Below are positions 1 to 6,923 of a stretch of DNA of 64,000 nucleotides, piece by piece. This DNA comes from Phycisphaerae bacterium (lineage in GTDB: Bacteria > Planctomycetota > Phycisphaerae > UBA1845 > UTPLA1). The notes under the pieces are model-generated. The model saw only the letters and a program-made list of their open reading frames with translations. It did no database searches and was not told the origin of the DNA. The DNA is taken from contig JAKLKO010000001.1 of NCBI GenBank assembly GCA_023150615.1, positions 439,892 through 503,891 on the forward strand. The letters run 5' to 3'. Both the position numbers and the translations under genes were made by a program. How positions within the stretch are numbered: position 1 is the stretch's first letter; the number at the start of each line of letters is the position of its first letter.

Positions 1-15
1 ACGCCTGACGAGCGC

Positions 16-60
16 TGTTGTCCCCTCCTGCGGTCTCCTTTCTACTTACTCCTCTCTGCC
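16..60 (+). repeat. Right arm of S23-associated inverted-repeat element, copy 1
   Basis: The pyrimidine-rich stretch CGGTCTCCTTTCTACTTACT (31-50) lies directly upstream of an S23 gene fragment. It matches the right arm of fuller copies near 18820 and 21685. The left arm, if present, lies outside the window. Confidence 0.6.
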
Positions 61-80
61 GCCAGCGACATCATGTATGC

Positions 81-146
81 GTGTCGTTCGCCCTTGAGAA
101 GCTGGTTGTTTACCAAAAGGCCGTTGCGTTCGCCGACGCCGCGCAA
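81..146 (+). pseudogene. 5' fragment of a four-helix-bundle (S23-type) protein gene
   Basis: A GTG start at 81 opens a frame reading MSFALEKLVVYQKAV followed by AFADA. This is almost the same as the start of the intact S23-type gene at 18864 (MSFAFEKLVVYQKAV, then TFADA). Similarity fades after about 20-25 codons, where the DNA becomes the 3' part of the beta-helix gene on the opposite strand. The fragment keeps the upstream polypyrimidine block seen at the intact copy, so the whole 5' module moved together. It cannot encode a four-helix bundle. Confidence 0.75.
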
Positions 147-778
147 TCGGTGACCGTCGAATCCGCTCCAGCCGAGATGCCAAACGTTGTATTGCCCTTG
201 GCGACGCATCCGGTCAGCGTCGAGCCTGGACCGACCAGGATGCCTTCGGTGGTATTGGCCTCCGCGATGCAGTTGACGACCGTGGCCGTCCCGCTGGTGG
301 AGATGCCGCGGCCGACGTTGTTCGTCGCCGTGATCGACTCGACCCGCACCAGGTCGGTCCCGAGGAAGATGTCCAGCCCCGACGCCCCCCAAGCGCGGAC
401 GACGCCGTTGCGGATGGTGATGTTCTTCTGCGTCAGGACGCCGAAGGACACACCCGCCAGAGAGCCCGGAACGCCCGTCATCGTGTACCCCATCAGGTCG
501 AGGGTCACGTCGCTGGCGGCAATCTCGATGCCCATCTTGGCGGCCACGCCGGTCAGGTTTCCGGTGAGGTAGTACGACCCGGGCGCGGCGATGCGAAAGA
601 CCGAATCGGCGTCGCCGGGTGTATTCGTCGCGTTGATCGCGATCCGCGGCTCGGGACCGGGCGTGGGTGAGACCGGCCCGGCCGGCGGGTTGAGGTCGCC
701 GGCGCCGGCGACCCAGGCCCCGGCGAGAAGGATGGCGATACAGATTGGGGTTGTGACCATCAGGAATTGCCTTTTCAT
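110..778 (-). CDS. Right-handed beta-helix secreted protein, 3' end altered
   Basis: A 222-residue exported protein. The start at 778 (MKRQFLMV) follows a GAGGGAT ribosome-binding site, and a hydrophobic signal segment covers residues 6-24. The mature part opens with GDLNPPAGPVSPTP and holds the family block INATNTPGDADS and DVTLDLMGYT. Short beta-helix coils of about 22 residues follow, built on G-[IL]-[TS]-[GN]-C patterns. It is a paralogue of the next two genes but ends abruptly in NATAFW, inside the S23 fragment. It lacks the further coils and the STDPxANxSY-type ending of its paralogues. The function is unknown; cell-surface carbohydrate binding or a structural role is typical of such helices but is inference here. 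Confidence 0.75.
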   Translation of the reverse strand: MKRQFLMVTTPICIAILLAGAWVAGAGDLNPPAGPVSPTPGPEPRIAINATNTPGDADSVFRIAAPGSYYLTGNLTGVAAKMGIEIAASDVTLDLMGYTMTGVPGSLAGVSFGVLTQKNITIRNGVVRAWGASGLDIFLGTDLVRVESITATNNVGRGISTSGTATVVNCIAEANTTEGILVGPGSTLTGCVAKGNTTFGISAGADSTVTDCAASANATAFW

Positions 779-825
779 TCGATATCCCTCGGCTTCGCTG
801 CGGCGCGGCCTCAACCGCGGCGGGT

Positions 826-2046
826 TCAATACGAAAAATTCGCCCACGGGTCGGTGCTGACGAATCCGGCGCCTGGTGACAACACCTGCGCGTTCGCGTT
901 TCCCGCGACGATATCGTAATTGACGGTATTTCCGCTGGCGCTGTTACGGATGATCAGATTGCCCCCGGCGTCCACATCGATGCCGCGGTCGTTGTCCGTG
1001 ACGTTGTTGCCCTCGATGCGGTTGTCGGAGCCGGTGGCGTGGATCCCGGCCCCGTCGCCGCCGAATCCGTTGAAGTCGCATGCGTTGTCGGTCACGCGAC
1101 ATTCGCCAGAGACTTCGATCCCATCGCCGGTGTTGGAGCGGGCCGTGCATCCCGTCACTGTGCAGCCGACCGTAGCGTCGATGCCGTCGCCGGTGTTGCC
1201 TATGGCCGTGCATCCCGTCACCGTGGCTCCGCCGGCCGCGGAGATGCCGTTGGCAGCGTTGTCGCGGGCCGTGCAACCCGTGACCGTGCCGCTGAAGCTC
1301 GCGACGATGCCGTCGCCGGTGTTCGCGCGGGCCGTGCATCCCGTCACTGTGCTGCCGGTGGTCGAGACGATGCCCCTGCCGGTGTTGGAGGTGACCGTGC
1401 AACCGGTCAGCGTGCTGCCATTGCCCGCGATAATGCCATCGCCGGTGTTGGAGGAGGCCGTGCAGCCGATGGCGCTGCTGCCGTCACCGGTCACGATGCC
1501 GTCGCCGTTGCAGCTCCACACCGCGCAGTTCAGCACGAGAGAGTTTTCGCCGACCTTGATTCCGTCGATGAAGCAGTCGCGGACCAGCACCCGCTCCACC
1601 CGGACATTGTTGGCCAGCGATGCGTCGATGCCGTCGTCGTCGGCCGTGCGGATCACGCCGTTGACAATGGCCACGCTGTTGACGCTCACCGAGACGTTGA
1701 TACCGTCCAGCGACGCACCGATGGGCGCGTCCTTCACCTCGAAGCCCATCAGGTCGAGGGTCACGTCGCTCGCCGCGATCTCGATGCAGTGTTTGCCGGC
1801 CGAGGAGGAGATGTTGCCGGTGAGGTAATACGAGCCTGGCTGGCTGATCCGGTAGGACGAGTCGGCGTCGCCGGGCGTGTTGGTCGCGTTGATCGCGATC
1901 CGCGGCTCGACCTCGGTCAGCGTCTTCATGGTCGGGCTGATCGGCCCCGGCGGCGGGTTCAAGTCGCCGGCGCGTGTCAGCCAGGCGCCAGCGATGAGAA
2001 TGGCCATACAGACCGGAAGAGTGATCGCCAGCAATTGCCTTCCCAT
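826..2046 (-). CDS. Right-handed beta-helix secreted protein
   Basis: About 406 residues. The ATG at 2046 (MGRQLLAITLPVC) is preferred over the ATG six bases upstream because the AAGGAGAG site then has a normal spacing of about 8 nt. Residues 1-27 form a signal peptide, followed by GDLNPPPGPISPT and the family block INATNTPGDADS. From about residue 120 there are roughly ten coils of a 21-23 residue repeat with the pattern GCTARxNTGDGI. The C-terminus is DPWANFSY. This is the middle of three tandem paralogues on the same strand with short gaps. The likely location is the periplasm or cell surface. No catalytic motif can be seen. Confidence 0.85.
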   Translation of the reverse strand: MGRQLLAITLPVCMAILIAGAWLTRAGDLNPPPGPISPTMKTLTEVEPRIAINATNTPGDADSSYRISQPGSYYLTGNISSSAGKHCIEIAASDVTLDLMGFEVKDAPIGASLDGINVSVSVNSVAIVNGVIRTADDDGIDASLANNVRVERVLVRDCFIDGIKVGENSLVLNCAVWSCNGDGIVTGDGSSAIGCTASSNTGDGIIAGNGSTLTGCTVTSNTGRGIVSTTGSTVTGCTARANTGDGIVASFSGTVTGCTARDNAANGISAAGGATVTGCTAIGNTGDGIDATVGCTVTGCTARSNTGDGIEVSGECRVTDNACDFNGFGGDGAGIHATGSDNRIEGNNVTDNDRGIDVDAGGNLIIRNSASGNTVNYDIVAGNANAQVLSPGAGFVSTDPWANFSY

Positions 2047-2094
2047 CTGCATCTCTCCTTCGCGTTGCGGCGCGGCGTCAACCGCGCCTGTGGA

Positions 2095-3456
2095 TCAATA
2101 CGAATAGTTCGCGTTCGGGTCGGTGGAACCGGGGGAAACGCCGCCGGCGTTGCCGGTGAACGCACCCGCGTTGACGCCGTTGACGACGAGGATCTTGTTG
2201 TTGGCGGCAATGTCCCAGTTGAACGTGGTATTGCCGGAGCAGGTGTTGCGGGCGATGAAGTTGCCCGAGGCGACGACGCGGATGCCAACGTCATTTCGCG
2301 TGCAGTTGTTTCCCTCGATGTGGTTGTCGCTGCTCGTCGCGTGAATTCCGGCCCCACTGGCTGCGTCGAAGCCGTTGTTATCCGAGGTGTTGTGCACGAC
2401 GAGGCAGTTTCCCGCGATCTGGATGCCGTCGCCTGTGTTTGCGGCGGAGGCGCAATTGGAAACAGTACACCCGTTGCCAGTGATAATGCCAGCGCCGCCG
2501 TTAAACCAGGCCGTGCACGCGGCGATCGAGCCTTGGGCAACCGAGATCCCGGCAACAGTGTTGCCGCCGGCGGAGGAGTTTGCGACGAGGGTACCGCCGC
2601 CCGCAATGATGCCCACACCACCGTTTTCGGAGGCCGTGGAACCGGTGATCGTACCATACGTGGAAGTGGAGATCCCGTCGCCAGAGTTCTGTTGAGCGGA
2701 GCAGTCGCTGACCGTACAGGCGAGCGCCGTGCGGACTCCGTCGCCGCCGTTGCTGCGGACGGTGCAGCCGGTGATTAGACAGCCGTCGCCGGTGACGATC
2801 CCGTCACCGGAATTGCCGATGCTCGTGCTGTTGGCGACTGTACAGCCCACTCCGACGGTGATGCCGTCGCCGGAGAAGTTGTTGCTTATCGTGCAGTCGC
2901 TGATCGTGCTGTCGTCTCCGACATCGAGGCCGCCAGCGATGTTGCAATGTGTGACGATGGAGTTTGCCCCGATCCTGACGGCGCCGAGTGACCGAATGCG
3001 TTCGACGTTGACGTTGGTAGCATTATTGCTCAGACCGGTGGCGTCGATTGCGTCGCCGCCCCAACTCCGGACCGTTCCGTTCTTGATTCGGACGCGGTGA
3101 ACGACATCGAGCTTGATTCCGTCGAGCGATCCCGCGAAGCCTTGCAACACGAAGCCGTTCAGGTCGAGCGTGACGTCGCTTGCCGCGATGTATATTCCGT
3201 TCTTGCTGGGGGGTCCGAGGACGTTGCCCGTTACGTAGTATGAGCCGGGCTGGGTGATCTTGAAAAGGCTGTCGGCGTCGCCCGGTGTGTTGGTAGCGTT
3301 GATGGCGATCCGCGGCTCGATCTGGCTCAGCGTCTTCATGGTCGGGCTGATCGGCCCCGGCGGCGGGTTCAGGTCGCCGGCATTGAGCCAAACGACCGTG
3401 GCCATGACGGCGACGATGAGGATCGGGGTGGTGGCTCGCCAAGTTCGCGGTTTCAT
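2095..3456 (-). CDS. Right-handed beta-helix secreted protein
   Basis: About 453 residues. The start at 3456 (MKPRTWRATTPILIV) follows AAGGGAGCAGAACC, a good ribosome-binding site. A signal peptide ends near residue 28, followed by GDLNPPPGPISPTMKTL and INATNTPGDADS. Parallel beta-helix coils of about 22 residues fill residues 110-400, with many Cys, Asn and Gly at the turns. The ending is DPNANYSY. It is first in transcription order of the tandem family (3456 to 110), and all three genes may be read from one promoter upstream of 3456. No enzymatic residues are recognised, and the substrate or partner is unknown. Confidence 0.85.
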   Translation of the reverse strand: MKPRTWRATTPILIVAVMATVVWLNAGDLNPPPGPISPTMKTLSQIEPRIAINATNTPGDADSLFKITQPGSYYVTGNVLGPPSKNGIYIAASDVTLDLNGFVLQGFAGSLDGIKLDVVHRVRIKNGTVRSWGGDAIDATGLSNNATNVNVERIRSLGAVRIGANSIVTHCNIAGGLDVGDDSTISDCTISNNFSGDGITVGVGCTVANSTSIGNSGDGIVTGDGCLITGCTVRSNGGDGVRTALACTVSDCSAQQNSGDGISTSTYGTITGSTASENGGVGIIAGGGTLVANSSAGGNTVAGISVAQGSIAACTAWFNGGAGIITGNGCTVSNCASAANTGDGIQIAGNCLVVHNTSDNNGFDAASGAGIHATSSDNHIEGNNCTRNDVGIRVVASGNFIARNTCSGNTTFNWDIAANNKILVVNGVNAGAFTGNAGGVSPGSTDPNANYSY

Positions 3457-4078
3457 GGTTCTGCTCCCTTCACGTCCGCCGCGGCGGACGCTGCAATGAC
3501 GGCGCACCAGAAATGAAGCTGGGAGCCTATCTTGGAAGGGGAGTGCAACAGCCGTCTTCGGCTGTTTTGCGGGGCCCACCGAGATAAGCCCCAAATCGGC
3601 CGGAACCGGTCCATCTTACCCGATAGACCGGGGCAAACTCAAGGCCCCGCGGAGGCAGCTATTCGCGCAATTCGAAGTGGACGAGGATGTCCCGATCCTA
3701 GTTGAAAAAGAGCGGTTCTCCGCGGGAGCTACCGACGTCGGTAAGCTCCCGTTGTTGTGCGCCAGGCATGGAGCGATTTTCGGAGGTGCCAGTCCTCTGT
3801 GGGCCGTGATGACCGGAACCACGAGCCGAAGGCAAGGGTGTTCATCGTGAGGTGGAATCCGAAGGAAACCGGAAGCGAAATGCGGACTCGACGAACAGAA
3901 ACCAGACTAGGAAGACCTGTCCTTGAGTGTGCCAGCCGCGGAGGTTGATCTGGGCCATCGCGGCGGTCGGCAGCAACCATGCGACGGTGGACGCGAAACG
4001 CAACGATGACATGGTGGTGTCCAGTCCTGGGAGTCGGCGGTCGATCCACGCACCACCGCGGAACCACTCCTTCCATCA
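3457..4078. other. Intergenic stretch with no supported gene
   Basis: This is the upstream region of the leftward beta-helix gene. Open frames on both strands are Arg/Pro/Ser-rich, lack ribosome-binding sites and resemble no family I know. No tRNA was seen. Confidence 0.5.
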
Positions 4079-4261
4079 TTATACCCGAAAATCGGGGCTT
4101 CCCGGATCAGGTGTGGGGCTGGTCGGCCAGTCGGTACCGCTCGTCGCCAACGTCGCTTGTTCCCTCTCGAACAGGGCCTGAATCTGGCGTTGGATGGTTG
4201 GGTCCAGCTCCTCGACCGCTTGCACGAACGGTTCGAACGGTGTCCAATCACTCCGAGTTTC
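4079..4261 (-). pseudogene. Possible C-terminal protein remnant
   Basis: A minus-strand frame without a start codon reads WTPFEPFVQAVEELDPTIQ and then a helical stretch ending in FEREQAT. A Pro-rich tail follows before a TAA at 4079-4081. Its composition looks like real coding sequence, unlike the other frames here. It runs into the dispersed repeat at 4253, so it may be the tail of a gene cut by the repeat. The family is unknown. Confidence 0.3.
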
Positions 4262-4380
4262 GTCGAGAATCAGCCCCTCGGCCCATGTCGGAGGGCTTTT
4301 TCTTTGCGCGAGCAGGACTTACGCGCGGCCGCGCGTCTCAATGCAACATGCGAAAATCGTCGATTTTCCCGGGGGACGCG
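4253..4380 (+). repeat. Dispersed repeat, copy C (distal part)
   Basis: About 128 bp are nearly the same as 19875-20002. The order is CCGAGTTTCGTCGAGAAT, a hairpin with a T-run, TTTGCGCGAGCAGGACTTA, a C/G-rich spacer, a TACAAT-like hexamer (ATGCAACATG here), the palindrome GAAAATCG-T-CGATTTTC (4352-4368) and a G-rich end. The proximal ATACCAGGCGAGTCGC core of the other copies is absent or decayed. It stands directly before the SUKH gene. Confidence 0.7.
4272..4304 (+). terminator. Rho-independent terminator-like hairpin in repeat copy C
   Basis: AGCCCCTC (4272-4279) pairs with GAGGGCT with one bulged C, followed directly by TTTTCTTT. The loop is about 11 nt. The same hairpin plus T-run occurs in copy A, so it is part of the repeat. 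Confidence 0.5.
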
Positions 4381-4503
4381 AGTGGATCTGACACGGCATC
4401 CCTGTCCATCGTCGCGTCGCGGGGGCGCGAACTTGGTTGCACGCTGACAGCGCTCGCCGTACTATGGGAACGATAGTGGCCCCGCTTCTCAGGATGGAGC
4501 ACT

Positions 4504-5148
4504 GTGTCCGCGCTCAGGCAAGAGCTTGATCGTATTCTGGCGCATCTGGCACACCGCGGGTTCGAGACACGAGAGCTCGTCTTCGACCGCCCTGCCCGCC
4601 AGCGCGAGGTGGAACGAGTCGAGGGCAAGCTCAGTTTCGAGCTCCCGCCGCGCTTTCGTGAGGTTCTGCTCACGGTCTCTCGCCGCGTTGGCTTCTGGTG
4701 GTTCGCGCCCGACGACGTAAAGTTCCCAGATCCGTTTTGCAGCAACTTCTCCGGGCAGCTCAAGTGGTCCCTCGAGGACCTCCCGGATTACGAGGAAGCC
4801 CGGGCGGAATTGATCGAGAGTGTGTTTCCCAGCGTTGACGATCCCTATGACGTCGTCTGGCATGACAAGCTCGCGTTCGCGCCCGTTGGCAACGGAGATT
4901 ACTTGGCCATTGACTTGTCACCGGCACACTACGAGCAGGTGGTCTATCTAAGTCACGATGACGGCGAGGGACACGGCTACGTGCTGGCCAACGACTTTGC
5001 CGATCTGCTACGCCGTTGGACACCGCTCGCCTGTCCAGGTGCCGAGGACTGGCAATGGCTGCCGTTCACGCGCGACGGCGAGTCCGGAATCGATCCCGCT
5101 TGCGAGAACGCAAGGATTTGGCAACGGCTGCTCGGACTGACACCGTGA
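4504..5148 (+). CDS. SUKH / SMI1-KNR4 family protein
   Basis: A 214-residue soluble protein with a GTG start (MSALRQELDRIL) preceded by GGATGGAGCACT. The family pattern is visible: an N-terminal helix pair, LSFELPPRFREVLL near residues 42-55, GFWWF, and a central FAPVGNGDYLAIDLS strand pair. After these come VVYLSHDDGEGHGYVLA and a closing DWQWLPF region. Members often act as immunity proteins against contact-dependent or polymorphic toxins. No toxin gene is adjacent, which fits a solitary cassette gene. It is bracketed by dispersed repeat copies C and D. The family call is good; the role as an immunity protein is inference. Confidence 0.75.
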   Translation: MSALRQELDRILAHLAHRGFETRELVFDRPARQREVERVEGKLSFELPPRFREVLLTVSRRVGFWWFAPDDVKFPDPFCSNFSGQLKWSLEDLPDYEEARAELIESVFPSVDDPYDVVWHDKLAFAPVGNGDYLAIDLSPAHYEQVVYLSHDDGEGHGYVLANDFADLLRRWTPLACPGAEDWQWLPFTRDGESGIDPACENARIWQRLLGLTP

Positions 5149-5234
5149 CCGGCGCCCAGGGGGCTCCACGCGTCGCCCGCCCAGGCTGGCTCGCAGCGAG
5201 TTAGAACCCGGCGGCAGCAAGGAACCGTTGCAGG

Positions 5235-5267
5235 ATCGTTTCAATACCAGGCGAGTCGCACCGAGTT
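5235..5267 (+). repeat. Dispersed repeat core, copy D
   Basis: The core CGTTTCAATACCAGGCGAGT (from 5237), continuing as CGCACCGAG, lies about 90 bp after the SUKH stop. With copy E it shares a longer left flank (AAGGAACCGTTGCAGGAT here, CAGGAACCGCTGCCAGAC there). Just after the stop codon there is also a GGCGCCCAGG block shared with copy E. Confidence 0.75.
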
Positions 5268-5376
5268 CACCGCGGACGCTTTACAACACTCGCCAGAATG
5301 GCGCGGGTTTTGCAAGCTCAGGCCGACGGGGCGCGGCCCGGTGGTTACCACGACGCTCAGTGCCGTGGCCGCTGTC

Positions 5377-5382
5377 TATAAT
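5377..5382 (+). promoter_or_regulatory. Putative -10 box, leaderless start
   Basis: A perfect TATAAT ends 7 nt before the ATG at 5390. Transcription would begin at or near the start codon. No ribosome-binding site is present, in line with a leaderless message. Confidence 0.45.
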
Positions 5383-5389
5383 CGTTCCG

Positions 5390-5830
5390 ATGGCCGTCCA
5401 AGTTACCGTGCGCGAATCGTTGTTCGTTCCCGCGCCCCCCGCGCGTGTGTGGGATTATACCCAGGATTATGAGTGCCGATGCGACTGGGATTCATCGATC
5501 GTCGAAGCGCGAGTGACCGCCTTGGCGCCTCGGCGCATGGTGGCGGTCCGCTGCCGGGGCGGCATGCGGTGCACGTTCCGCTACAAAGCCGATGAACGCC
5601 CGCGTCGAACCTCGGTTGCGATGGTGGATGTCCGTTCCCGGCTCATCGAGGGCGGCGGCGGGGCATGGCGCTACGAAGAGGCGCCTGGGGGTACGCTCTG
5701 GACACAGGTCAACACGCTTCGATTCCGCGGCGGCTTGTCCGTCCGCGTGTTGCGCCCCTTGCTCAAGTGGTGGCTGCACCGCCAGACTCGGCGTGCGATG
5801 CGGCGAGCGCGCGATCGTATCGATCGATGA
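5390..5830 (+). CDS. SRPBCC-family (START-like) small protein
   Basis: A 146-residue protein starting MAVQVTVRESLFVPAP. The opening xxEs[IL]xxPAPPARVWDYTQD followed by a W-D-S-S-I strand is typical of SRPBCC / polyketide cyclase-like lipid-binding folds. Later strands carry MRCTFRYKADERPRR and WRYEEAPGGTLWTQV, and a basic C-terminal helix (RRAMRRARD) closes the fold. The ligand is unknown. The stop codon lies 2 bp before a transposase remnant, and the last residues (DRIDR) come from a CGATCG-rich junction, so the extreme C-terminus may be new. Confidence 0.65.
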   Translation: MAVQVTVRESLFVPAPPARVWDYTQDYECRCDWDSSIVEARVTALAPRRMVAVRCRGGMRCTFRYKADERPRRTSVAMVDVRSRLIEGGGGAWRYEEAPGGTLWTQVNTLRFRGGLSVRVLRPLLKWWLHRQTRRAMRRARDRIDR

Positions 5831-5831
5831 G

Positions 5832-6152
5832 CGGCGTTGGCGGATCGAGGTGTTGTTCAAGGAACTGGAAGGCGACCTGGGACTGGGCGATTACCCGGTG
5901 CTGAGCCACCGGGGCATCGTGCATCACCTGCACGTCTGCGGCCGGGTTCATCGGATGCTGACCCACCCCGGCATGGACGCCGTCGGTGCACAAGCCAGGA
6001 AGGCGAATACGGAAGTCGCGCTGCCGTCCCTGAGCCACCGTCTCGCAGCGCTTCGCGCCGCCCTCCGGCACGATCAACTGGAAAGGCTGCTCCGCCATGA
6101 GAACGACCATCGACTACGTCGCAAACTCGAAAATTACTTGCTGGCCGCGTGA
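5832..6152 (+). pseudogene. C-terminal remnant of an IS4-type DDE transposase
   Basis: A frame without its own start reads RRWRIEVLFKELEGDLGLG. This is the IS4-family Y(2)R(3)E(6)K region, with the last acidic residue E in IEVLFKE. About 85 more residues follow, ending RRKLENYLLAA. The N-terminal part with the first two catalytic Asp residues is missing, so the protein is dead. It joins the SRPBCC gene directly. Confidence 0.75.
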
Positions 6153-6244
6153 GAAACGCTCAGATCGAGCCATAATGCGGGCCTCAGGTAGAATATGCCC
6201 ACGCCCCGAATTACGCCCGGCGGTGGGAAAAGGTCCTCTCGATC

Positions 6245-6811
6245 ATGACGACCTACGAGCCGAACGATCAAGAACTCGTGGCGGCTGCGAACGGCGGCGA
6301 TGAGGCCGCGTTTGCGATCTTGTGCCGCCGCTACCTCCCCAATGCATATAACGTTGCATTTGGAATCCTCGCCGGTTTTCCGGATGCCAGAGGCCAGGCC
6401 GAAGACGCGGTCCAGATCACTTTGACTGGGTTCGGGGAGATGTTCCCCGGCTTTCCGCACTCTGACTCGCCCCGGCAAGCTGTTATCAAGCTGGCCGTCC
6501 GAGCGGCGCGCGGGCTCCGGGACAAGGCCCGCCGACGGCGCGAATACGCCGAGGTTGTCGACCCGCCTGCCCCGCCGAGCGTCGAACCCGATCCGTTGCT
6601 CCGAGACCTCGTGCGCGCCGCCGTCGAGTCGTTGTCCGACGCCCTGCGTGACGTGGTGGTCCTGCGATACTGGCGATCCCTCAGCTACGAGGAAATCGCC
6701 GAGGCGCTCGACATTCCTCTCGGCACGGTGAGATCCCGCCTGTATTTGGCCGCCAAGGTCCTGCGGGACGACCCCCGCCTGAAGGGCCTGGAGGGCCTGA
6801 ACTGCGAATGA
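6245..6811 (+). CDS. RNA polymerase sigma factor, ECF type
   Basis: A 188-residue sigma-70 family protein of the two-domain ECF class. Region 2 covers about residues 10-85 (NDQELVAAANGGDEAAF, AEDAVQITLTGF). Region 4 covers about residues 120-175 (LSDALRDVVVLRYWRSLSYE, IPLGTVRSRLYLAAK), including the helix-turn-helix that reads the -35 box. It is followed at 6924 by a membrane protein with a cytoplasmic N-terminus that may act as its anti-sigma partner. Its targets are unknown; the large surface protein at 8543 is the obvious local candidate. Confidence 0.85.
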   Translation: MTTYEPNDQELVAAANGGDEAAFAILCRRYLPNAYNVAFGILAGFPDARGQAEDAVQITLTGFGEMFPGFPHSDSPRQAVIKLAVRAARGLRDKARRRREYAEVVDPPAPPSVEPDPLLRDLVRAAVESLSDALRDVVVLRYWRSLSYEEIAEALDIPLGTVRSRLYLAAKVLRDDPRLKGLEGLNCE

Positions 6812-6923
6812 CCAAGCCGGACAGATCTGGCGACCGCATCGGCCGAGGGCAGGTGGCGAGAATCCGAATTCCAGTGAACTTTTTAGGGTTGACGCGCCCT
6901 GTAGGAATGTAAGAAGGCAACGA

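Noticed and set aside
3729..4079. A 116-codon minus-strand frame upstream of the beta-helix genes
   Set aside because: No ribosome-binding site, low-complexity Arg/Ser/Pro composition and no family resemblance.
5148..5267. Canonical integron attC site after the SUKH gene
   Set aside because: The RYYYAAC and GTTRRRY core pair is not found in the right places; only the general hairpin layout is similar.
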